Assembly: GCA_020854015.1 (NCBI GenBank)
Contig: JADZGG010000276.1
Location: forward strand, 1 to 13,654
Length of the DNA: 13,654 bases
Reading direction: 5' to 3'
DNA from: Flavobacteriales bacterium
GTDB lineage: Bacteria; Bacteroidota; Bacteroidia; Flavobacteriales_F; PHOS-HE28
Position 1 is the stretch's first letter, and the number at the start of each line of letters is the position of its first letter. A program made the position numbers and the translations under genes. Under the pieces are notes generated by a model, which was not told the origin of the DNA, ran no database searches, and saw only the letters and a list, made by a program, of their open reading frames with translations. Positions 5,759-11,108 of the stretch are shown here, in pieces.

Positions 5759-7123
5759 TCACTCCATGAAGGTCACCTTGAACTCCACGCGGCGGGTCTT
5801 GGCACGTCCAGCAGCGGTCTTGTTGTCAGCCACAGGCATGGTCTCACCATGTCCAGCAGAGGTCACGCGGGCAGCGGCCACACCTTTATCCTCCAGATAC
5901 TTCTCCACGGCGGCAGCGCGCTGCTCGGAGAGGGTCTGGTTCTTCGCATCGTCGCCTTGGTCATCCGTGTGGCCATGAACCTCCAGATTGTAAGTGGGGT
6001 TCTCTTTCATCACGGTCACCACTTGATCGAGGATCGGGTAGCTCACCTTCTGGATCGTGCTCTTGCCCGTCTCGAACTGGATCCCGGTAAGTGCCTTCTC
6101 GAAGAGCTTCTTGGTCTTCTCGTTGATCTCCGGGCAACCTTTCATGCTGGCCACACCAGGTACGGTGGGGCACTTGTCGAGATTATCGCTGATGCCATCA
6201 CCATCACTATCGGGGCAGCCTTGCTTATCAGCAGGACCGGCGAGGTTCGGGCAAGCGTCCATCTTGTCGGCAACACCGTCACCGTCAGCATCAGGGCAGC
6301 CACCCAAGTTGGCAAGGCCTTTCTCTTGTGGGCACTTGTCGTCCTTGTCGGGAATGCCGTCGCCGTCCACATCGGGTTCGGGATGCACCGAGAGGCTCAC
6401 GCCATCGATGTAGTAATACGCGCGTTGGTTATCGGCACCCACCACGGCCGGCGCCTTCTCCATGCCAGCAGCAGGGAAAGCTCCGATCACGATGAACTTC
6501 TCCGTACCGTCGGCCACGAAGGAGCCCTTCACCTCGGTCCAGTTCTCCTTGTCGCTAACAACGGTCTTTGACACCACTTGGGCCTTCTCATCGAGCAGGT
6601 GACGGTGGTTGTAAGAGAGTGCCACCGGAGAGCAGTACGCTCCAATGCCAGAGACAGCACGATCGCTGTTCGAAGCCAGCTTCACCTTCATGACGATGTC
6701 ATATTCCTGACCAGCCACCAAGGCGGAGCTCAATTCGCTCTGCATGTATTCGCTGTAGTTCTGGTAAGCGGGGCGGAAGGGACCTTCATTGTGGTCCAGG
6801 AAACGCTTCCAGTTCTTGCGTTGGTCGTCCTTGTATGCAACGAAACCTGCGTAGTACTTGCCCTCAGCAGCAGTGGCACCGCTGCCCAGTTCATTCTCCG
6901 GAATGCCCACGGTGGTGCCTTTGGCCACATCCGTGAACACGTCGCAGGAGCCATTGTTGGCGTTCGACCATCCGGTGGCGCGGTCCAACTGGTCCCACGT
7001 GGTCACCGGCGTGGTGAATTCCTCGAAGCCGGGGTTCTTCACGAGGTTCGGGCCTGCCGATTGGGCCATAAGCCCGGCAGCCGCTACCGAACCCAAGCAC
7101 GCGAAGGCGTAGCGTATGATCAT
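5759..7123 (-). CDS. OmpA-family outer-membrane protein: jelly-roll-like domain, TSP3 repeats, peptidoglycan-binding domain
   Basis: This 454-aa exported protein likely anchors the outer membrane to peptidoglycan. Residues 1-20 form a signal peptide ending in LMAQ. Residues 24-247 form a beta-rich domain (NLVKNPGFEEF... to YYYIDGVSLSV) resembling carbohydrate-binding jelly-rolls. Residues 251-331 carry three thrombospondin type 3 repeats (DVDGDGIPD, DADGDGVAD, DSDGDGISD, each followed by a Cys-Pro), which bind calcium and form a stiff linker. Residues about 345-454 are the OmpA C-terminal domain, with HGHTDDQG (383-390), LSEQRAAAVEKYL (398-410) and GRAKTRRVEF (439-448); these hold the Asp and Arg that normally bind diaminopimelate. 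The first domain is repeated as the stand-alone upstream gene. A -7-like TATCTTCGC lies 58 nt before the ATG, so it can be transcribed alone. A terminator follows. Confidence 0.92.
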   Translation of the reverse strand: MIIRYAFACLGSVAAAGLMAQSAGPNLVKNPGFEEFTTPVTTWDQLDRATGWSNANNGSCDVFTDVAKGTTVGIPENELGSGATAAEGKYYAGFVAYKDDQRKNWKRFLDHNEGPFRPAYQNYSEYMQSELSSALVAGQEYDIVMKVKLASNSDRAVSGIGAYCSPVALSYNHRHLLDEKAQVVSKTVVSDKENWTEVKGSFVADGTEKFIVIGAFPAAGMEKAPAVVGADNQRAYYYIDGVSLSVHPEPDVDGDGIPDKDDKCPQEKGLANLGGCPDADGDGVADKMDACPNLAGPADKQGCPDSDGDGISDNLDKCPTVPGVASMKGCPEINEKTKKLFEKALTGIQFETGKSTIQKVSYPILDQVVTVMKENPTYNLEVHGHTDDQGDDAKNQTLSEQRAAAVEKYLEDKGVAAARVTSAGHGETMPVADNKTAAGRAKTRRVEFKVTFME

Positions 7124-7181
7124 GTTCGTTCGTTTGGTTGGTTCTTGCTAAGGGACGTGAACTCTCAGCCCACGTCACGCT

Positions 7182-7190
7182 GCGAAGATA
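7182..7190 (-). promoter_or_regulatory. Probable -7 element for the OmpA-family gene
   Basis: On the minus strand this reads TATCTTCGC, one base off TATCTTTGC. It leaves a 58-nt interval before the ATG at 7123, whose last part (AACCAACCAAACGAAC) is A-rich and lacks a Shine-Dalgarno, typical of Bacteroidota translation starts. Confidence 0.45.
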
Positions 7191-7199
7191 GGTTTTGTG

Positions 7200-7219
7200 T
7201 TGTTCGTGGTTATGAACAA
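7200..7219. repeat. Inverted repeat just upstream of the OmpA promoter, possible operator
   Basis: TTGTTC at 7200-7205 and GAACAA at 7214-7219 form a perfect 6-bp inverted repeat separated by 8 nt. It lies 9 nt upstream of the -7-like element on the minus strand, over the region where a -33 contact would be. Its place suggests a regulator-binding site, but no regulator is identified and chance is possible. Confidence 0.3.
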
Positions 7220-7253
7220 TTAACAGGGATCGAACAGCGGATCGTTACTTCGA

Positions 7254-7994
7254 TCACTCGGCCGCTTGGTCAACCGTTAACACCAAGTTATCCAGGTAAT
7301 AGTAAGCATACTGATTATCAGGACCTTCAACTATCCGCTTGGTATCGAACCCTACGTAAGGGAACACCCCGATGACCGCGTACTCCTCTCCCCCATCCGC
7401 CTCGAAGGCTCCCTTGATGGTAGTCCACGTTCCGCGCTCAAGCAGAATGTCCTCCGTTGCGACCTGCGCCTTCTCCTGCAGGAAGCGGCGATGTTCACCG
7501 CGCAAAGCGATCGGCGAGAAATAGGCTCCGATGCCGGAGACCGCGCGATCACTGTTCGCGGACAAGGCGAGCTGCATACTGAATTTGTAGGTCTTGCCTG
7601 CCTCCAAAGGTTTGGCCAGGGGGATCATCAAGTACTCAGAATAGGCGCTCCAGCCTGTTTTGAATGGGTCCTCGGCGCCCCCTTCCCAATTCCGCCGCAT
7701 GTCATCCTTCCAAGCGAAGAAGCCCGCACAACGGGAGCCGTGGATCGGGATGATGGTGCCGTAATCGTTGATCGGAAGCCCTACGGTCTTGAAAGACGCT
7801 GTGCTGTCGAACACCTCTGAAAGACCCAATGTGACATTCGTCCAACCCTTGGCCACCTTCAATTGATCGTACGTGTACGGTACGTCGGTGACCACCTCAA
7901 AGCTCCCGTTGGGGACCAGGTCAGTGCTGGGACGTTGGGAGTAAGCCTGCCATGCGAACAGTGAGCAGGCGATCAAAAGAGTGAACTTCATCAT
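7254..7994 (-). CDS. Secreted jelly-roll-like protein, stand-alone paralogue of the OmpA protein's first domain
   Basis: This 246-aa protein starts MMKFTLLIACSLFAWQAYSQ, a Sec signal peptide cleaved about residue 20. The mature part aligns along its whole length with residues 24-247 of the adjacent OmpA-family protein. Shared landmarks include the N-terminal LVxNxxFE, YDQL/WDQL, AGFxAxKDDxRxNW, a near-identical SNSDRAVSGIGAY segment (147-158), HRRFLQEKAQV, an IGxFP strand and a final YYY(L/I)D strand. By eye identity is around 40-45%. It lacks the TSP3 repeats and peptidoglycan-binding domain, so it should be soluble or held by a partner. The frame extends to TTG at 8021, but the ATG at 7994 puts the signal peptide at the N-terminus. 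It begins 36 nt after the msrA stop, so an msrA-led operon is possible; a weak TACCTTGC lies in that gap. Ligand unknown. Confidence 0.85.
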   Translation of the reverse strand: MMKFTLLIACSLFAWQAYSQRPSTDLVPNGSFEVVTDVPYTYDQLKVAKGWTNVTLGLSEVFDSTASFKTVGLPINDYGTIIPIHGSRCAGFFAWKDDMRRNWEGGAEDPFKTGWSAYSEYLMIPLAKPLEAGKTYKFSMQLALSANSDRAVSGIGAYFSPIALRGEHRRFLQEKAQVATEDILLERGTWTTIKGAFEADGGEEYAVIGVFPYVGFDTKRIVEGPDNQYAYYYLDNLVLTVDQAAE

Positions 7995-8030
7995 ACGGAC
8001 CGGGTGTGCTCGGTCGCGCAAGGTAACGGG

Positions 8031-8705
8031 CTAGGGCTTCAGCTTGTTGGCGAAGGCTTTTCGGAACTTCTCCACTTTGGGGCGGATCACGTATTGGCAA
8101 TAGCCCTGATCGGGGTTCTGCGCGTAATACTCCTGGTGGTAGTTCTCCGCCGGGTAGAACGTGGGCAATGGAGAGATCTCGGTGACAATGGGCTTGTTGA
8201 AGGCTCCGCTCTTGTCCAGTTCAGCTTTGTAATGTTCCGCGGTCCGGCGCTGATCCTCATTGTGATAGAAGATCGCCGACCGATACTGAGTGCCCACATC
8301 GGCCCCCTGGCTGTTCAGCGTGGTGGGGTCATGCGTCTGCCAGAAGACCTCCAACAACTCGTCGAAGGTCACCACCTTGGGGTCGTAGACGATCCGTGCG
8401 ACCTCGGCATGACCTGTCGTTCCTGTACACACCTGCTTGTAGGTCGGGTCCACCACGGAGCCGCCGGCATAGCCGGACACCACCTTGCTCACGCCCTTCA
8501 TCTCACTGAACACGGCCTCCACGCACCAGAAGCAACCAGCGCCGAAGGTGGCGGTATCTGATCCCAGGGTTGAGGCTTGTACTTCGTTGTCCATGGTGCG
8601 TTCGTTCTTCGTTGTTGTGTTCGGTGGTCCTTCGCAAGCCACCCATGTGAGCGCACTTGAAAGAAGCAAACTGGGAATGAGCATGGGGGCCGATCGTTGG
8701 TTCAT
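8031..8705 (-). CDS. msrA: Peptide-methionine (S)-S-oxide reductase MsrA, probable lipoprotein
   Basis: MsrA reduces the S-epimer of methionine sulfoxide in oxidised proteins back to methionine. The catalytic motif GAGCFWCVE carries Cys58 as nucleophile (numbered from the ATG at 8705). Other family signatures are SGYAGG (77-82), TGHAEVARIVYDP (97-109), FWQTHDPTTLNSQGADVGTQYRS (split across 121-143) and a resolving Cys203 in GYCQYVI. The N-terminus MNQRSAPMLIPSLLLSSALTWVAC resembles a lipoprotein signal with Cys24, although Trp at position -3 is unusual for a lipobox. The enzyme would then repair envelope proteins and need a periplasmic thioredoxin-like donor. ATG codons at 8759 and 8711 are alternative starts, but both would put extra charged residues before the signal. 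An internal ATG (residue 38) could give a cytoplasmic form. It leads the minus-strand envelope cluster. Confidence 0.92.
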   Translation of the reverse strand: MNQRSAPMLIPSLLLSSALTWVACEGPPNTTTKNERTMDNEVQASTLGSDTATFGAGCFWCVEAVFSEMKGVSKVVSGYAGGSVVDPTYKQVCTGTTGHAEVARIVYDPKVVTFDELLEVFWQTHDPTTLNSQGADVGTQYRSAIFYHNEDQRRTAEHYKAELDKSGAFNKPIVTEISPLPTFYPAENYHQEYYAQNPDQGYCQYVIRPKVEKFRKAFANKLKP

Positions 8706-8785
8706 TGGCATGGGAACAACGCCCTGACGCACTTCTTGTGCGATGTCCCGTGTTATCATCTGTTAACCACCGATCCGAAAAATGC

Positions 8786-8809
8786 AAGGCCCCGACGATC
8801 CGGGGCCTT
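8786..8809 (-). terminator. Intrinsic terminator behind tRNA-Gly
   Basis: A perfect 9-bp stem (AAGGCCCCG/CGGGGCCTT) closes a 6-nt loop. On the minus strand it begins 2 nt after the tRNA discriminator base and is followed by GCATTTTT (T-run at 8778-8782), so it ends tRNA-Gly transcription before msrA. The plus side has only a short T-stretch. Confidence 0.8.
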
Positions 8810-8811
8810 TG

Positions 8812-8884
8812 AGCGGGAAACGGGATTCGAACCCGCGACCCTCAGCTTGGGAAGCTGATGCTCTACCAACTGAGCTACTCCCGC
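8812..8884 (-). tRNA. tRNA-Gly, anticodon CCC
   Basis: The minus strand folds as a full cloverleaf of 73 nt. The acceptor stem is GCGGGAG/TTCCCGC with one G-U pair, the D-arm is GCTC/GAGC with AGTTGGTA loop, and the anticodon stem is TCAGC/GCTGA with loop TTCCCAA, giving anticodon CCC. The variable region is 5 nt, and the T-arm is GCGGG/CCCGT with loop TTCGAAT. The discriminator is U, as expected for glycine. CCA is not encoded and must be added by nucleotidyltransferase. It reads GGG glycine codons. Confidence 0.97.
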
Positions 8885-8892
8885 TTGTGGGT

Positions 8893-8901
8893 GCGAAAAT
8901 A
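8893..8901 (-). promoter_or_regulatory. Probable -7 element for tRNA-Gly
   Basis: On the minus strand this reads TATTTTCGC, the TTCG variant of the Bacteroidota -7 motif, and ends 8 nt before the mature tRNA 5' end. Confidence 0.5.
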
Positions 8902-8951
8902 GGACTTGGCGCTTGGGTCGCTCCTCCTCGACGTCCCTGAAGGGCTTAACC

Positions 8952-8960
8952 TATATTTGA
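8952..8960 (+). promoter_or_regulatory. -7 promoter element for the response regulator
   Basis: TATATTTGA is an exact TAnnTTTG match 50 nt before the ATG at 9011, in the divergent 126-bp region shared with tRNA-Gly. A second partial match (CCTTTGC) lies at about 8997-9003, 7 nt before the ATG, but lacks the TA. Confidence 0.55.
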
Positions 8961-9010
8961 TCAGGCCTTAACACCCTCCCTTCACACCCCCTATTCCTTT
9001 GCAGCGAACT

Positions 9011-9709
9011 ATGGACGAACTGATGGCGGGAGGAATGATACAGAAGGTGTTGCTTGTGGACGATGAGCCGGACATCCTTGAGCTATTGCGTTACAACTTG
9101 GAGCGCGAAGGCTTGAAGGTCCTGGTGGCGAACAACGGCAAGGATGCCGTTAAGATCGCGAAGACCGAGCGACCCGACCTCGTTGTGCTCGACATCATGA
9201 TGCCCGGTATGGATGGTGTGGAAGTGCGCACCACGCTAAGGGCCCTTCCCGAGTTCAAGCATACCCTGATCACCTTCCTCACCGCCCGTGGTGAGGACTA
9301 TAGTCAGATCGCAGGTTTTGATGCTGGTGCGGACGACTACATCACAAAGCCTGTAAGGCCGAAAGTCTTTGTGAGCAAGGTGAAGGCTTTGCTGAAGCGG
9401 TCCACCGGCGAGCGCTCCGAGACCCAGATCCTAGAATCCAACGGCATCAAGGTCGATCTGGAGCGGGTTCTTGTCTACAAAGGCAAGGAGGAGATCCAAC
9501 TGCCTAAAAAGGAGTTCGAGCTGTTGGTGCTGTTGATGAGCAAGCCTGGCAAAGTCTTCAAGCGGGACGAGATCTACTCACACATATGGGGCAGCGACCT
9601 GTTCGTCGGTGAACGCACCATCGATGTGCACATTCGCAAGCTTCGCGAGAAGATCGGCGATGAGCGCATCAAGACCGTGAAGGGCATCGGCTACAAGTAC
9701 GACGCCTGA
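9011..9709 (+). CDS. OmpR/PhoB-family two-component response regulator
   Basis: This 232-aa cytoplasmic protein has a phosphoacceptor receiver domain (about 12-128) and a winged-helix DNA-binding domain (about 138-231). The receiver shows the acidic pair Asp17-Asp18 (LLVDDEPD), phosphorylated Asp61 (VVLDIMMPGMDG), the switch Thr91 in FLTARGE and Lys113 in ITKPV. The effector domain carries the PhoB/OmpR signature PKKEFELLVLLMSKPGKVF...ERTIDVHIRKLREKIG and ends KTVKGIGYKY. The frame extends upstream to TTG 8999. ATG 9011 fits the -7 element at 8952-8960; ATG 9035 (MIQKVLLVDD) would also leave a complete receiver. No histidine kinase lies next to it, as a tRNA and hypothetical genes follow, so its partner kinase must be elsewhere. 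It resembles PhoB, but phosphate control is not shown by anything here. Confidence 0.93.
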   Translation: MDELMAGGMIQKVLLVDDEPDILELLRYNLEREGLKVLVANNGKDAVKIAKTERPDLVVLDIMMPGMDGVEVRTTLRALPEFKHTLITFLTARGEDYSQIAGFDAGADDYITKPVRPKVFVSKVKALLKRSTGERSETQILESNGIKVDLERVLVYKGKEEIQLPKKEFELLVLLMSKPGKVFKRDEIYSHIWGSDLFVGERTIDVHIRKLREKIGDERIKTVKGIGYKYDA

Positions 9710-9726
9710 TCGTTCCCCGATCCTCT

Positions 9727-9735
9727 TATCTTTGC
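9727..9735 (+). promoter_or_regulatory. -7 promoter element for tRNA-Pro
   Basis: TATCTTTGC is the ideal Bacteroidota -7 sequence. It lies 33 nt before the tRNA 5' end and 17 nt after the response-regulator stop, giving the tRNA its own promoter with a short 5' leader for RNase P to remove. Confidence 0.7.
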
Positions 9736-9768
9736 CGCCCGCTCGCCGGAAGGCCTGCGGACCCGATT

Positions 9769-9845
9769 CGGGGTGTGGCTCAGCCCGGTAGAGCGCTACG
9801 TTCGGGACGTAGAGGCCGGAGGTTCGAATCCTCTCACCCCGACCA
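9769..9845 (+). tRNA. tRNA-Pro, anticodon CGG
   Basis: The 77-nt cloverleaf has acceptor stem CGGGGTG/CACCCCG, D-arm GCTC/GAGC with AGCCCGGTA loop, and anticodon stem CTACG/CGTAG with loop TTCGGGA, giving anticodon CGG. The T-arm is GGAGG/CCTCT with loop TTCGAAT, and the discriminator is A. CCA is encoded at 9843-9845, unlike tRNA-Gly in this window. It reads CCG proline codons. Confidence 0.97.
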
Positions 9846-9850
9846 GACCA

Positions 9851-9882
9851 AAGCCCTTGCGAGGAGATCGCAGGGGCTTTTT
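9851..9882 (+). terminator. Intrinsic terminator behind tRNA-Pro
   Basis: A 12-bp stem (AAGCCCTTGCGA/TCGCAGGGGCTT, one G-U pair) with a GGAGA loop is followed by a T-run ending at 9882. It starts 5 nt after the tRNA CCA end. Confidence 0.9.
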
Positions 9883-10149
9883 GCTTCGTGTCCTTCCGGA
9901 GTATAGGGCTTCCAATTGAGCCATCCGCCAAGTAGAAACCCGCCCAAGAGGGACGGCGAGCCTTGATCAACGGAGGGAGAGCGAGTAATTAGAGCGACCA
10001 CGCCCCCAAGCGAACCAAGAAGGCGATAGTGACGGCCGCTGTTCCTCTGCCAGGAACGACCGTTCACCTAGCCGAACGCCCCTTCGGTCCGATCGGTGCA
10101 GTTCAGAGGCATCCTTCTCAACTGCTGACACGTCTATAATACAGGAACC
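9883..10149. other. Gene-poor stretch with a cluster of inverted repeats
   Basis: No convincing gene is seen in these 267 bases. Three inverted repeats lie close together: GTTCCT/AGGAAC with a 5-nt loop (10041-10057), CGTTC/GAACG with an 8-nt loop (10061-10078) and the palindrome CCGATCGG (10089-10096). No clear -7 element precedes them. The region could be an untranslated leader of the following small gene, a small RNA or decayed sequence. Confidence 0.4.
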
Positions 10150-10341
10150 ATGTCACGCGCCTACAAAATAGCATTGATCCTCAAGAGCCGGAACAGCCTT
10201 CCGGTGTATAAGGACCTGAGCAAGTTGAGCGATCGTGAGCTGGACGAACAGGTGAGCGCGATCGTGAGACGGATGCGGGCCAATGAGGCTCACGTGATCG
10301 CACGCATGGTGTTGCGCCAGCCCACGTTCAGCATGAACTGA
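10150..10341 (+). CDS. Hypothetical small protein, 63 aa
   Basis: I do not recognise this protein. It is basic, lacks a signal peptide and membrane segment, and looks helical: a short N-terminal MSRAYKIALILKSRN segment is followed by a charged helix-like part (LSDRELDEQVSAIVRRMRANEAHVI). The codon use (many CTG, AGC, GTG, ATC) is like the neighbouring real genes, and AGGAA lies 2 nt before the ATG. No -7 element of the type seen elsewhere in the window is evident; a TATAAT at 10135-10140 is probably fortuitous in this phylum. A longer frame on the opposite strand (10153-10479) has less plausible composition at its end. Treat as a likely but unproven gene. Confidence 0.5.
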   Translation: MSRAYKIALILKSRNSLPVYKDLSKLSDRELDEQVSAIVRRMRANEAHVIARMVLRQPTFSMN

Positions 10342-10425
10342 GCCGGCCAGGCCTTCTGCGGAGATCCACCGCCAGTTGTTGGTGAGCACATAAATGAGCA
10401 ACGCACCAGCAACGGCTGATGCGGA

Positions 10426-10434
10426 TATATTTGC
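10426..10434 (+). promoter_or_regulatory. -7 promoter element for the 41-aa membrane micropeptide
   Basis: TATATTTGC is an exact match to TAnnTTTGC, ending 18 nt before the ATG at 10453. It is one of the best promoter matches in the window and the main support for the very short gene after it. Confidence 0.6.
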
Positions 10435-10452
10435 CGCACGATACACATCACC

Positions 10453-10578
10453 ATGGCAGACCACCACCACGAAGGGCACTTCCCTGAAGAAGCTGAACAG
10501 AATGAGATCGGCGCGCCGGTCATCTTTGCGCTCTGTTGCTTCGCTGCCGTGATCCTCTTGATCTGGGCCGGCTGCTAA
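10453..10578 (+). CDS. Predicted 41-aa single-pass membrane micropeptide with His-rich N-terminus
   Basis: This short frame runs from ATG at 10453 to TAA at 10576-10578. The protein begins MADHHHEGHFPEEAEQNEIG, a soluble acidic head with four histidines, and continues APVIFALCCFAAVILLIWAGC, a 20-residue hydrophobic span ending at the C-terminus. It would insert as a single-pass membrane protein, most likely with the head in the cytoplasm because no basic residues follow the span. Support comes from the exact -7 element 18 nt upstream and the clear amphipathic design. The paired cysteines in the span and the terminal Cys are notable. It resembles the tiny accessory subunits of membrane complexes in layout only. 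I cannot name a family. It is convergent with the Cys4 protein gene, 9 nt away. Confidence 0.6.
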   Translation: MADHHHEGHFPEEAEQNEIGAPVIFALCCFAAVILLIWAGC

Positions 10579-10587
10579 AGGTTCCGC

Positions 10588-10992
10588 TCAGTCCGGTTTC
10601 GCGTCCCCCGAGCGCTCCAGGTATTCATCCCTTCGAACAAGGGTGAACCAGTTCTCGCTGAGCTCCAAATACCCGTGTTCGAAACAGAACACGTAGGTGT
10701 TACCCGCTTTCGTCCGGTAGATGTTGGTGTGGTACATGAAGTTGTAGCCGCGCTCCACCAACTTGTCTCGGTGCACTTTCTTGGTGCCTTCCCTTCCGTT
10801 GTTCAGTTCGCTCAATACCCTCCGGTTCCTTTTCAAGATATTCACGACGTTACGCACGTAGTTGATGGGCGCATTGTTGGCGTGATAGTGATAGATGTTC
10901 CGGCAGGCATCCGAGCAGAATTTCTTGTCAGTGCGCCCTTTGATCGGCTCACCGCACTCCAGGCATAACTTCTCGGCAATGGCTACAGGCAT
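10588..10992 (-). CDS. Conserved Bacteroidota protein with Cys4 zinc-ribbon-like N-terminus
   Basis: This 134-aa cytoplasmic protein has a metal-binding motif at its start: Cys10 and Cys13 (LCLECGEPIKGR) with Cys26 and Cys30 (KKFCSDACRNIYH). This is like zinc fingers that recognise 'used-to-be' or MYND-type folds, and implies one structural zinc ion. The middle (about 42-75) is basic and helical (NYVRNVVNILKRNRRVLSELN) and suits nucleic-acid binding. The end (about 84-125) is an aromatic beta-rich part (NFMYHTNIYRTKAGNTYVFC...). From memory this whole architecture is common as an uncharacterised protein in Bacteroidota. The ATG at 10992 lies 24 nt downstream of a weak TACATTGGC (11017-11025, minus strand). 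The gene diverges from the exonuclease gene. The conserved family is likely; the function is unknown, and DNA or RNA binding is inference. Confidence 0.85.
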   Translation of the reverse strand: MPVAIAEKLCLECGEPIKGRTDKKFCSDACRNIYHYHANNAPINYVRNVVNILKRNRRVLSELNNGREGTKKVHRDKLVERGYNFMYHTNIYRTKAGNTYVFCFEHGYLELSENWFTLVRRDEYLERSGDAKPD

Positions 10993-11108
10993 GGCGGAAT
11001 TCCGGTCTGGTGAAGCGCCAATGTAGAAAACGACGTCGAACCGTTGAAGCAGGTGCTCTTCGTGCCCATCTTGGAACTTCCTATGCTGACGGGTTGTTCG
11101 TCAAGATC

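Noticed and set aside
5849..7375. Two long plus-strand frames (5849-6571 and 6578-7375) opposite the OmpA-family gene
   Set aside because: Their products are low-information Val/His/Ala-rich sequences mirroring the OmpA gene, which has signal peptide, TSP3 repeats and OmpA domain in the right order, plus a promoter and terminator on the minus strand.
9578..9970. Minus-strand frame of 130 codons containing RGERIRTSGLYVPN
   Set aside because: This is the well-known artefact of translating antisense across a tRNA gene; the segment lies exactly over tRNA-Pro and its terminator.
10135..10140. TATAAT before the 63-aa gene
   Set aside because: It looks like an enterobacterial -10 box, but Bacteroidota use TAnnTTTG and no matching -35 is present at normal spacing.
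10153..10479. Minus-strand frame of 108 codons with a hydrophobic stretch (VAGALLIYVLTNN)
   Set aside because: It runs antisense to the 63-aa and 41-aa genes and across the exact -7 element between them, and has no promoter of its own. The hydrophobic stretch is curious, but not enough to call a gene.
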